Positions 1-10,503 of a stretch of 64,000 nt of DNA are shown here, piece after piece; the stretch's first letter is position 1; each line of letters opens with the position of its first letter. The stretch comes from Ziziphus jujuba. Lineage: Eukaryota > Streptophyta > Magnoliopsida > Rosales > Rhamnaceae. The translations under genes were made by a program, and so were the position numbers. The stretch covers positions 4,972,501-5,036,500 of the forward strand of contig NC_083381.1 in NCBI RefSeq assembly GCF_031755915.1, given 5' to 3'. The notes beneath the pieces were generated by a model. That model saw only the letters and a list, made by a program, of their open reading frames with translations. It did not search any database and was not told the DNA's origin.

Positions 1-2
1 TC

Positions 3-854
3 CCCAAGTTGGAAAGCTTGGAAGTGACCGCCGAGGAGTATTTGTGTGATCCGTTACTCACTCATGCAGAGTCGTTTCCCAGACTAAAAGAAGTCAATTT
101 GTTTTGCATGCATGTTAAATCAGCTGTATTCCCCTTTGCTTCTCTTCTGAAATTACCCGCTCTACAAGATTTGAAGTTGCAGAGTGCATTTTTTAAGGAA
201 ATATTCATGGTGGAGCAAGCATCAGGACTTGTTAATGGGGGATTGACAAATTTAGGCCTTTGGAGATTGCCTGAGCTGATGCGTCTGTGGGACGAAAACT
301 TGCTGGCCCTGCAGCACCAAGTAGCTGCACACCTGGTTTTCCCAAATATGGAAAATTTGTGGGTAAAGGAGTGTCGCCGATTAAAGGATGTAGTTCAGTT
401 CGCCATATCCTTCCCCAATCTAAAAGCTTTGGAACTGTATGAATGCGACGAGCTCAATTACTTGTTTACATATTCTGTAGCAACAAGTTTAACGAAACTG
501 GAATCACTCGTGATTAAATATTGTAAAAGAATGACAGAAATAATATCAGTGCCGAGCACTAGTAATGGAGATGATGATGAGTATGATCAGACAATTACTT
601 TTGGGAGACTGGAACTTTTAGAGCTTCATGATCTACCGTGTCTTGCAGGCTTTTGCTCTGGAAATTCCATAAATGTGAAAGTCCCATTCTTACAGCATTT
701 AAAAGTTACAAATTGCGGACTTGAGATGAAGATTTCCCCTGATGAAATACTTGTAATCAATGACTCAAAATCTGCAGAAAGAACCCTACATATAGCTGAA
801 GAAGAAGAAGAAGATGAAGAAGATGATGATTATATTGTATATGAATCGATCTAG
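3..854 (+). CDS. CC-NBS-LRR type disease resistance protein, C-terminal part (5' cut by window edge)
   Basis: The reading frame is open to the left edge and ends at TAG 852-854, giving about 283 residues of the C-terminal leucine-rich repeat region. Irregular plant LRRs are visible, with FPRLKEVNLF, FPNMENLWVKECRRLKDV, FPNLKALELYECDELNYLF, LTKLESLVIKYCKRMTEII and FGRLELLELHDLPCLAGFC in order. The LxxLxVxxCxxL and FxxLxxLxLxxLPxL spacing is characteristic of RPS2/At4g27190-like CC-NBS-LRR immune receptors, which act inside the cell in pathogen recognition. The protein ends in an acidic tail of about 15 Glu/Asp residues. The NB-ARC domain lies outside the window, so the CNL assignment rests on LRR style only. 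No frameshift is seen. The first in-frame ATG is well inside the LRRs, which supports a partial gene rather than a short one. Confidence 0.85.
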   Translation, partial: PKLESLEVTAEEYLCDPLLTHAESFPRLKEVNLFCMHVKSAVFPFASLLKLPALQDLKLQSAFFKEIFMVEQASGLVNGGLTNLGLWRLPELMRLWDENLLALQHQVAAHLVFPNMENLWVKECRRLKDVVQFAISFPNLKALELYECDELNYLFTYSVATSLTKLESLVIKYCKRMTEIISVPSTSNGDDDEYDQTITFGRLELLELHDLPCLAGFCSGNSINVKVPFLQHLKVTNCGLEMKISPDEILVINDSKSAERTLHIAEEEEEDEEDDDYIVYESI

Positions 855-1054
855 AATGGATGAAGGTGACTGATTTATATCTTTTATTTTTGAGTTTTTT
901 TTAATATAATTTTTATTTCTATATAATTTTTGTATAGATATTTGTTTATATATACTTTATCATGCATTAACTAAAATTTGAATATTTACAATTTTTTTGT
1001 ACAAATTTATATTGTAAATAATTTTTAATTAATATAATGCATACTGTAAGATCC

Positions 1055-1101
<47 letters not shown>

Positions 1102-2125
1102 CACACACATAAACAGAGGTATTATTTAATTGACTATTTAGCTCATTTTATGACATGCCACATAAAAGTAGAATCGGTAAATTATATATATTGATTCTTA
1201 GATATTTTCAAATAAACTTAATTTGTTTAATTTGAATTTACAATTTTTATATCTCACATTGCAACAAAATTTAGAATACGAAGGCATTTCTATGAAATTG
1301 CTAACTTTTCCAAACTCTAACAAAAATATATACATGTAGAGAGGATGCAATTTGACTTTGTGCTTTAGTAGTTTGGGAATAATATTATTGTTTTAGACAA
1401 AACTTAAACAGTGGTAAAAGTTTATGAATGCTCTGTTTCAATGAGTTGCGTCTGTCACATGTTTCAGATATGGCTGTCCCATGCTCTGTTTAAAGGACTT
1501 ATGTACACCTGAGAATTGTTTATCTACTTGTAATAAATTGCCATGCATATATGAGTTAATAAAATAATTTTCTTTGGTTTGTCGTTTAGGAAACTAAGGA
1601 AAGTTGTCCTCTGATGTAGTAGATTGAGGAAACTTTTCCCATTTTCTACGGCAAATTGCTTCTTGCAACTCAAAAGAGATTGCTGCTCAAGAAAAAAAAT
1701 ATAATGTATAACATTCATCAAGACATAGATCCCATTGACTTCTGTCAATTGAAAGTTTTGAGACTGCAAATTTTATTAGTTTCTCATCTAGAAATGGCAG
1801 CGTAGATGTGATTCTTAATAATTCTGCACCACTTTTAAATTGGAAGGTGTATATATGTTATTAGTTCATGCTTTCAATTACTTATTGCTCATGTTTTTCC
1901 ATTTTACAATATCCACTGGTACATATAAATACACATACATACATATATACGGCTTAAAAAATATACGTTATTAGTTGTGTGTATTTAGTTATTGTTTAAT
2001 TGTTTATTTAGTTTATTTATTTAGAAATATATATTAGTTATTTATTTTGTTTTACCACTTGAGTTAATTAGTAATAATAATTATGTTATAATTTATTATT
2101 ATTAGAGTTGGAATAGGGTTAAGAA

Positions 2126-2473
2126 ATATAGGTCTTTATACATATTTTTAGAGTGGGAAAATCATTTCTAGCTGTAAAATTTAAAGTATGTGAGTTTTTT
2201 CTCCTTCATCTACCAGTCCTAGAGGATTGATTAGGGTTTTATTTTTGAGATTTCTCTTTAATAGTTAGATTAACTAAGTTTTTCTTTTCTTATTGGAGGA
2301 TATAGGTCTTTATACATATTTTTAGAGTGGGAAAATAATTTCTAGCTGTAAAATTTAAAGTATGTGAGTTTTTTCTCCTTCATCTACCAGTCCTAAAGGA
2401 TTGATTAGGGTTTTATTTTTGAGATTTCTCTTTAATAGTTAGATTAATTAAGTTTTTCTTTTCTTATTGGAGG
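2126..2473. repeat. 174-bp tandem duplication
   Basis: Two head-to-tail copies, 2126-2299 and 2300-2473. Both begin ATATAGGTCTTTATACAT and end TTCTTATTGGAGG. By eye they differ at about three bases with no indels, which indicates a recent duplication. Confidence 0.9.
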
Positions 2474-3705
2474 TTCTCATCTATCTTTTGGTCTTTTAGT
2501 TCATAGAGAATAAGTTTTAAAAGTTTTGAAGGATAGCCAAGGATAGAATTTTTATGTTCATGTGTCTATTTGATGTTTTATAGGATTTATATGGGTTTTG
2601 GAATAACTTTCTAGGATTAGATTGAATTTTAGATGATGGAACCCTGATCTGAAATTTTTGTGGGCATCTGTATAATGTGGCTGTTTGGATTTGTTTTAAA
2701 TATCTAAAAATTTTATTTGACTCCAAATTCTTTTATGAATGATACTAGACATCTTTATGAATTTGTAGAAATTTCTCTACTTGATTTGTTATGCTTTCAA
2801 TTTATTTTGCAATTCTAAAGATTATGTTTCCTATTTGATTTTATATGCAATAGTAGTATGGTTTGTAAAATTTCAAAACAGATTCAAATGAAGTTACTTT
2901 GGCTTGGAATTTTATATGCGGTATCCTCTATATGTCTAGTTTTATGTAAAAACATTTGGCTTCACATTTCTTATATTTTATTGGGGATGATTTTCTAAGT
3001 GATGTATGTTTACTGTAAATTTTTATTTCCTAATCATATCAATTAAGAGTTAAAAGTTAAAATTCGATTTAAATTACTTTTTGGTCTTGAATAAACCTAA
3101 TAATTTTTATATAGTATGTCTATTGTATGTAGTGTAACACTAAAAAATTTTGACCTCTTTTGGCCTTGAATTTTAGTCATAGTGGTTTTTCTTTTGATTG
3201 AACTCCATTTGGATGATTGTTTTCCACTTTCTATCAATAAGTTACTAAATTTGTTTTGACCAATTTTTTGGACTTTATTTGAGGTATAAAAATTTATATG
3301 AGTGCATATATACATTTAGTATTATCTATAAAATTTCAAATAAAACTAAAATTTTATGAGAGAGAAACAAATTGGAAACTAAATGTATAAAAAACTTGAT
3401 ATTTTCAGTACTCTTGTGTCAAATTATCAATGAATTTTGAATAGGTTTTTATTATTATTTTGAATAGGTTTCAGTATGCATGTATACAAAACTTCTATAA
3501 ATTTTTAGATTTAGATGGTTTGCTAAGGAATCATTTTCTTGTTTTGGGACTGTTTGTTGGTAATTAGGTTTATACTTTAGTTTCTAATGATAGATGATTC
3601 AGAATCTTTAAAGGAGTTTTTAAAAGGTGTCTAATAACTTTGAATAATAAATTTATGTTTTGGAAATTTAAAGGCTTTGTCGTTGTTTGGCAAATTAAAA
3701 TAAAA

Positions 3706-3780
3706 AAGAATAATTAAAAACTAAAGAAAGAAGAATAATTAAAAACTAAAGAAAGAAGAATAATTAAAAATTAAAGAACA
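3706..3780. repeat. 25-bp tandem repeat, 3 copies
   Basis: Three consecutive copies of a unit beginning AAGAATAATTAAAAACTAAA, at 3706, 3731 and 3756. The last copy is slightly diverged. Confidence 0.85.
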
Positions 3781-4194
3781 CAATTGAATTGACTAAGAAG
3801 AAAAACAATGATATAAAAACATTAGGGTTTTGGATTTACCACGATCTAGTTATATTCATTTTCATGCATGCAACCAAATTCCAACAATAATATTTATTAA
3901 CCACACTTAATCTTTAAAATAATCAAAAGATGTTTTCTCAATCGGTTTAATTCACACAAGACAATTTAATTTTTCCTAATCTAGATTGATCTAATTAAGT
4001 GCTAGAACATGTGAATCAAATAAAAATGAGATTAAGCTTTATAATGGCATCAAAGACATTTCTATATAACATAAACATGGCACGATAATATTCCTATTGA
4101 TCATGTTATCCATTGCCAACAATATTATTTTCTATATTTCTTTGCAAAAACTTTTAAGGAGTTTTTAGAAGGTTTATAACTATTTTAGATAATA

Positions 4195-4716
4195 TGTAAT
4201 ACCCTGCCATTCTCTTGTTTGAACAATATTATATCCAATTTAGTCACCATATTCCGAATGGTAAAGTTTATTTCTTTATTTATTTATTTATTATTATGAT
4301 TCTTACGAATCCTAAAGCCAACCATTATGGAAAGGCCTTGGTTGTTAAAAGAGTGACTATATTTACATTTAAATCATTACCATTTCATACCTGAGCGATA
4401 TTGGATTGGACACCCGTTAGCCTTGTCAGTAAGGTAGTATGCCAATGCCTTACACCTGCTTATACTTATTTGTAACTTTATGCCAAACCACCATTAATCA
4501 TCACAATCGACCAAGTATATTGTTCATTGATCATACTTGTTCGTGTCTCGCATCCTTTAGGGTTCACAGGTCTCATAGTACACCTCACTGGGGCCTAATG
4601 CCCCCTTCTTGCCTCACATCCTTTAAGGCTCACATATCTTACAATGCACTCCTTTAGGACCTAATGTCTTCACTGGCACACTTTTGCTGTGTACAAGCTC
4701 GATACCATCTATACCA
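4195..4716 (-). mobile_element. Cassandra-like TRIM remnant (copy 1, 5S part mostly lost)
   Basis: On the + strand it begins TGTAATACCCTG, aligns with the repeats at 5366 and 19993, and ends with GCTCGATACCATC at 4697-4709. The reverse complement of that end resembles an initiator-Met primer-binding site (TGGTATCAGAGC). The order (LTR end, short internal part, primer site) fits a TRIM in minus orientation. Shared phrases with the other copies include ATTTAGTCAC, a ...GATTGGACA LTR edge and GTCAGTAAGGTAGT. The 5S-like block is largely replaced by a T/A-rich stretch near 4270-4310. Confidence 0.55.
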
Positions 4717-4785
4717 CCCCACTACTCTCTTGCACCACCGATATTGTTCTCACATTAGCCACCACACTCTAAATGTGATGAGGAC

Positions 4786-5330
4786 ATGACCAGGAGCATC
4801 CTAAGATGGAGTCCAGAGCCACTTCAAATCTCTACGGGACCAATAACCAGGGCAAAAGTAAAGAGGTTTAAAGAAGCACTAAATGGTTTAATCCAAATGG
4901 TGTTCACATCCCAAGGAAGCAAGTTCATTACTAAAGATGAACCAAAATTGGTCCATATGATTGAAACGGAGGATGGTAACATGAAAGAAAGCCTAACGCA
5001 TGGAATCCAACAATATGATGATGTGGCATGATTTGATGACATGGATGGTGATGTGGCATCATATGGTGACATGGCACTTTTGCCACATGGAGGGTGATAT
5101 GCGCCTACATGGCATTGGCTGAATTTTATAATTAGGAAATATTAGTTTTTATTTTATGTCTTGATTGGATTTTGGCATGTTGCCTATTTTATTTTTCCAA
5201 TTTAGTTTTATTAGGTTTTTAAATTATTTTTCTATTTTTATTAGGAAACTAGGAGATAAATTAGGTTTTCTAAACCTAACCACATTAGGTTTCCTAAACC
5301 TAACCACATTAAAATGATAATTTTGTTTTT
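4786..5330 (+). pseudogene. Ty3/gypsy pol C-terminus and adjoining LTR fragment
   Basis: A short frame (4786-5031) reads GPITRAKVKRFKEALNGLIQ. This matches the segment at the far end of gypsy polyproteins that runs into the LTR; a cognate, ITRAQTKRFKVKLTVFIQ, is encoded on the minus strand at about 43000-43085 in the nested gypsy LTR. The following T-rich stretch (5100-5310) resembles an LTR body. No protease, reverse transcriptase or integrase accompanies it. It lies between two Cassandra-like copies. Confidence 0.5.
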
Positions 5331-5780
5331 TTTTTTTTTTTTTGGTTCAAACTTTCTAAAAGGTTTGTAACACTTTACCACTCTTTTGCTCTACTAATAT
5401 TGTCCTAATTTAGTCACTGCACTTCAGACAGTAAGGGGTTTTATTTTGTTCAAACTTCCTAAAAAGTCTCTGACCCTAAGGGATTGCTCCCATTGAAGCA
5501 TGCTTAAATCCAAAGTTCTTATAAACCTCAAAGTCAACTGCTCTAAAAAGACCTCTGTTATTAAGAGAGGGTTTATAGATCTTTACATTTAAATAATTAC
5601 CATTTCACACCCGGATGATGTGGGATTGAACACCAGTTAGCCTTGCCAATAAGGTAGCCTACTAGTACTCCTCACATGTCCACAATTATCCTGGCAACCT
5701 CATATTGAAGTCATCACAATCTACCCTAGTATATTGTTCACTGATTTGCCTTTTTTGTCTTGCATATTTCAAGGCTCATA

Positions 5781-8744
5781 TGTAACACCCCGTCCCAAAT
5801 CGCACCGGAATCCGTGCACGTTGACCGAGGTTGACCGTTGACCGTTGACCGAAAGGGGTCAAAAGTTGACTTTTTGACTCTGTGGGAATTTCGAGTTGAC
5901 CAGGGTACCGTGGCGAAGTGCACGATGCCACGAGTTCGTAGACTGGTAGCACGTCGAAAACGGAGCTACGGTTTGAAAGTTATGGACGAAACAAGTTGCG
6001 GACCAAACTGTCCAAGGGGTGCCGGAGTTGACTTTTTGTTTATGGGGAATTAAGCTTTGACTCATGCATGGTTGTGAAGTGCTCGTCGATACGAGTTCAC
6101 AGACTAGCGGCACGCTCAAAACGGACATCCGGTTAAAAAGTTATGGACGTTTGAAGTTTACCGGATACCGTATTATTTTAATGTTTTTGGGTCGGTGAAC
6201 AGTGAAATGCCACGTGTCAGCTTCTGATTGATCCACGTGGCATGAACAGTGTCACACAGGGTTTTTATTTGTTAAAACACTCGGGGAAGAGAGAGAAGAG
6301 AGAGAGGAGAGAGAAAGAGAGAGAGGAGAGAGAGAGAGAGTCACCGGCCGCCGGTCATTTTCACGTTTTCCGGCCTAGATACTGTACACGCGCCGGCCAT
6401 CCAGATTGCCCACCTCATTTCCGGCAAAACCTCCAAATTTCACGGCGAACGGCCGCCGGACGCGCCCGGATCGGACGTCCGAAGTTTGGCGGCGATTTTT
6501 CCCCCTCCACCGCCGGCCACCGCGAATCGGCACTATTCCGGCCGATATACAGTACACGTGCCGTACACCCATCATCCTCTCCTCAAGTCCGGCCTACCCA
6601 CCAAAAATCACGGCCATCGGACCACCGACGCGCCGGGATCGGAGCGTTTTCCGGCGAGGGGTCGGAAATCTTCAAACGGTGATTTCTCCGCCGTCCGACC
6701 TCCGTTTTGCTCACCGCCGGTCCTGTTGGATTGCTCTCCTCACGATCTACAAGACTGCAAAATTTCACAGCTAACGGCCACCGTACGCGCCGCTGCCGGC
6801 GACGGTTGCCGGTGACCGTGGCGGCCCGCCGGAAATTACTGTTCCGGCGAGTACCCGAAATTCCGGCCAGCTCCAGTCCGCTGTGTTCGACCTCCTGAAC
6901 CTGAATCCGGCATCCGTTTCCGCCAATTTGCGACGGTTTGGGAGAATTGCGAAGCCGAAACCCGAAAAGCTTCCCGACGAAATTCAAACCCCGTCGGGTA
7001 CGATCATCGAAAATTAAGACCGGATCTGTGATTAGCATCACTCGAGCTTCGATTCGGTATATAACTCGTAAATTCTAGATATCGTTTGTGTTTTGACCCC
7101 CCGGGTACCGGGTATTTTTTACCCGAATAAAATATTAATTTATTTAACTGTCTGTGAAATTTGTTCTAGGAGCACCGGTGAGTCGTAGAATTGATCCCGT
7201 AGTGGATCGTGGGTTAATTGCGTGCTCCAGGTGAGTGACCCACCTTCAAATTAATTTTGGGAATTTAATTGGTGAATATATAATGTGTGATTTAAATATT
7301 TGGAATTTAATTTCTATGTGCCAAATATTTATTTGATTTATTGTGGAATTATTTGTGAATTTATCGGATTTAAGAAAATGTGTATTTGACCAATTTATGC
7401 CATGTGAAATTATTTTATGGTTTTGAGGATTTTGAAATTGGTGTGGTTTTAATGGTAAATTGGGCACGATTTGATTTTCAAATATTTCAAGGAAAATATT
7501 GGGTTATGTTGGTGATTTCAATTTTTATAAAATATGCCATGAAATATTATGAGATTTGATTATGATATTTCGAGAAATTATTTATGCTATTGGGAAAATG
7601 TGGATATTTGAATTGATGGATTTGGGAGTTGGTGGATTTGAAAATCATGGAATTTATGGCATTGATTATAAAGAAATTGTGGAGAATTTCCCGGTTCAAG
7701 CGGATGGATTATGCCCGCTATGCTTATAAAAAATGTGAAATTTGTTTTATGATTTAAATTTATGGATTTTATGATTTTTAGATGCACCGTGCACGTACTG
7801 GTGTTCTGATTATGTGATATGATATATGTGATATGGATATTGTGCACACGGATATGATTAGCGTGCAGGTGGGTGTGAGTAGCGCGTAGGTGATATTATG
7901 AGGGTGTCCTGTGGATGCCATCGGAGAGGGTGGCCACCCCCCTTTGGCCGGGACACCAGGTTAGCAGCGGCGCTGTGGGACGCCACGCGACCGTATGCCG
8001 GTTTCTCTCTATAACCTCCTGTCTGGCAGTACCTCGGGACGCTGGGTACTCTGGCGCCACTGGTATATAGTGGGTGCATCAAATGATTTTCAGAACTGTG
8101 TTTTAAAAATAAAATGTTTGGAAACTGTATTGGAATTAAAAATATAATTATTACTGTTCGGATATTTATTTGATGTCTTGGTTTTCAAGGAATATGAATA
8201 AAGGGTTTTGGGAAAATGTTTTAAAAGGGGAACCTTTCCAACTGAGAGAATTGTAAGGGTTTTGAGAGAAATTATTATTTCCAAATAATTATTATTTATA
8301 CTTATTACTGTGATATTATATGGTATAGTAGTAGGGTCGCTCACTGAGATGATTAGCATCTCAAACTCTTAAATTCCGTTCCTCTAGGTTCCAGGTTGTC
8401 GGTGTTCATTCGGAGCGGACTTGATCTTCATCGCTGTTTTACTTCGTGAAATACCCTGTTCTTCTTTATTGCAGTTGTATTATTTCTTTCATTCTTGTTG
8501 TATTCATTATGCACTGGATTACTGTATTTATTTTGAAGTGCTGAAATTTGTGGAACCAATTTGTAGTATTGTGGGAGGAATAAGGGGATATTTTTGAAGT
8601 GTGTTTTCAGTGCAGGTAAATTTATGGTAAGTAAATCCCTTAGGGGAGGTGCTGCCGGATTTTCCGTTGGAAGGTTCGGTGGTATTTCCCTGGGATCAGA
8701 GCTTGTCTAGGGTTCCGGGGAGGAATTCTGGACGGGACCTGACA
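5781..8744 (+). mobile_element. 3-kb solo LTR, copy A (TSD TCATA)
   Basis: Starts TGTAACACCCCGTCCC and ends GACGGGACCTGACA, so it has TG...CA ends. It is flanked by a perfect 5-bp duplication TCATA (5776-5780 and 8745-8749). There is no internal retroelement region and no long direct terminal repeat inside it, and two other copies have the same ends (16631-19554 and 26123-29158), so I call it a solo LTR. It holds a W-box-rich 5' part (5821-5879), a GA-rich tract (about 6285-6340), a GC-rich block (6340-7030) and a conserved block near 7890-8090. The lineage is probably Ty3/gypsy from LTR length, but this is inference. Confidence 0.8.
5821..5879. promoter_or_regulatory. W-box cluster in solo LTR copy A
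   Basis: TTGACC at 5821, 5831, 5838 and 5845, its complement GGTCAA at 5857, and TTGACT at 5866 and 5874: seven W-box cores (TTGACY, the WRKY transcription-factor site) in 59 bp. The motif cluster recurs in copies B (about 19450-19515) and C (about 26160-26220). Confidence 0.5.
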
Positions 8745-9942
8745 TCATAGGTCCTACAATAACCCACAACTGGTCTAGTTGGTCAAATTTGGTTAAAATT
8801 TTAAAATTTGAAGCATTTATTGGAATGGGGTGTTACAAATATAAACTATCATAATCAAAATTAAGCTCAAACTCATCCTATATTTCGATACCAACACTTA
8901 AAGTCAAGAAAATAAGCAAAAATTCAATCTCAACATTGTATAGGGTGTAGCAAAACACTATTAAGCAAAAGAATGATACATTTTGGTAAACACAAATTAG
9001 AAACTCAATCAAAGATTTTATAAGATCTAAATGCAAACTAGAAAAATAAAAAATTATGCAAATATGGTGACTATATGCAGCAAACACACTACTAATGCAA
9101 GCCTAGACTTCTTTTTTTTTTATGCTTTTCAAGACAACAAAGTGCTGTAAAAAAAATTAAACCTAACAAAACAAGATTCAAACCACCCAACACAAATATT
9201 GCAACTAAGCTGAACCTAGACCACTGATTAAGCAAACAAAAATCAAAAGCCTATGCATTTTAGAAACTAGTTTGCGGCCAAGACTCCAAATCAAACAAAA
9301 ATTGAAATTTTTGACAACCTAACTTCTTTGAATATGCAGCAGCACTAACAAGATTTAGATACAAATCAAAACTCTAAACTAAACTCAAATATTCATGCAA
9401 ACCTAAGATTGAAATACAAACACACTATAGTTTGCAGAAACAACTTGAAATACAAGAAAATTTGCAACTTTGATCTCCAAACACATATAAGGTGTGACAA
9501 GTATGAACTATGCAAGGGAAAATTTAATTTTTACAAAAACAAATATGCAAACCTAATTCTATATGAAGCTAAACAACAATTCTGCAACTAGAATGATAAA
9601 ATTCCAAAATTTTGTTCAAATTTCTAGCAATTATTATGATAAATAACTAAATTGAAAACTCAATCAATCAAATTCAAAATATGCAGCAACTAAATTTAAA
9701 TATGAAGAATTGAAACTAAAAACAACAAATTTCCAAACTCACTCGGAATTGAAGCTCAATATCCAAAATCATAAACCAAAAACCGAAATCCTTTGACTTC
9801 ACAAACTTTGAATGGCAAAGAGAGAAGAAATTATGAAAATTGAAAACTTTTAGCTTGTTGATCAATGTAGTGGATGGCAATAGAGTTATATAAAGCAAAT
9901 TTGGAAACTAAAATATTAACCTAACTACTCTCTTAATCCTAA

Positions 9943-10338
9943 TGTGAGATCCCACATCGGTTGGAAAGGGGAACGAAACACTCCATATAAGTGGGTGTGG
10001 ATACTTTTTCCTTGAGAGGCCTTTTAAAACCTTGAGGGCTGGGTTGTAAGAGGATTCCCCAGGCCCAAAGAAGACAATATCTCATTCGAATGGTTTGGGC
10101 TATCATAGATGGTATTAGAGCCGAACCCGGATTGGTGTGCCAGCGAGGACGCTGGGCTCCAAGGGGGGAAGATTGTGAGATCCCACATGGGTTGGAAAGG
10201 GGAATGAAACACTCTATATAAGTGGGTGTGGATACCTTTTCCTTGAGAGGCCTTTTAAAACCTTAAGAGCTGGGTTGTAAGAGGATTCTCCAGCCCCAAA
10301 GAGGACAATATCTCATAAGGGTGGTCTGGGCTGTCACA
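9943..10338 (+). mobile_element. Complete TRIM (165-bp LTRs, TSD CCTAA)
   Basis: Two 165-bp direct repeats, 9943-10107 and 10174-10338. Both begin TGTGAGATCCCACAT; the left ends in a mutated ATCATA and the right in GTCACA. The 66-bp interior starts with GATGGTATTAGAGCC, a near match to the initiator-Met primer site, and ends with the purine-rich AAGGGGGGAAGA just before the right LTR. The element is flanked by CCTAA at 9938-9942 and 10339-10343. LTR, PBS, PPT, LTR with a 5-bp duplication and no coding capacity defines a TRIM, which depends on enzymes of other elements. Confidence 0.85.
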
Positions 10339-10343
10339 CCTAA

Positions 10344-10503
10344 GATGACTAATGAACGAAACACTCCATATAAATGGGTGTGGATACCTTTCCCTTAAGA
10401 GGCCTTTTAAAAATTTGAAGGCTGGGTTATAAGAGGATTCCCCAGGCCCAAAGAGGACAATATCTCATGTGGGTGGTCTGGGCTGTCACACCTAAGATGA
10501 CTA
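10344..10503 (+). repeat. Partial tandem duplication of the TRIM right LTR and its flank
   Basis: After the TRIM the flank CCTAAGATGACTAATGA runs straight into a second copy of the distal LTR part (from ACGAAACACTCC to GCTGTCACA), followed again by CCTAAGATGACTAATGA. Duplicated flank as well as LTR shows that local tandem duplication, not a new insertion, made this copy. Confidence 0.8.

Larger units (their letters stand above)
855..4194. other. AT-rich intergenic DNA without recognisable genes
   Basis: No coding potential beyond short chance frames. It contains a compound (TA)n/(AC)n microsatellite at about 1058-1110, a 174-bp tandem duplication (2126-2473), a 25-bp triple repeat (3706-3780) and many T/A runs. 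The beginning should hold the 3' UTR and polyadenylation site of the LRR gene, which I cannot place. Confidence 0.7.
5366..8837 (-). mobile_element. Cassandra-like TRIM (copy 2), split by the solo LTR at 5781-8744
   Basis: Begins TGTAACACTTTACC on the + strand. Read on the minus strand, 5452-5520 contains TTTAAGCATGCTT, then GGGTCAGAGAC and GGAAGTTT, spaced like the 5S rRNA internal promoter region (TTAAGCGTGCTT, GGGTGAC, GGAAGTC). Known Cassandra TRIMs carry a 5S RNA-derived segment in their LTRs. The internal part continues to 5780 and, after the inserted LTR, probably resumes at 8750. The block ends near GGGGTGTTACA (8827-8837), although the last 60 bases are hard to align. Confidence 0.6.

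Noticed and set aside
5452..5520. A functional 5S rRNA gene
   Set aside because: Only the internal-promoter region is recognisable, it is diverged and it sits in a TRIM LTR, so it is not annotated as rRNA.
6242..7041. Overlapping frames of 109-152 codons on both strands in the GC-rich block of solo LTR copy A
   Set aside because: They overlap on both strands, are low-complexity (Arg/Pro/Ser/Thr-rich), match no family I know and shift frame between LTR copies; GC richness alone explains them.
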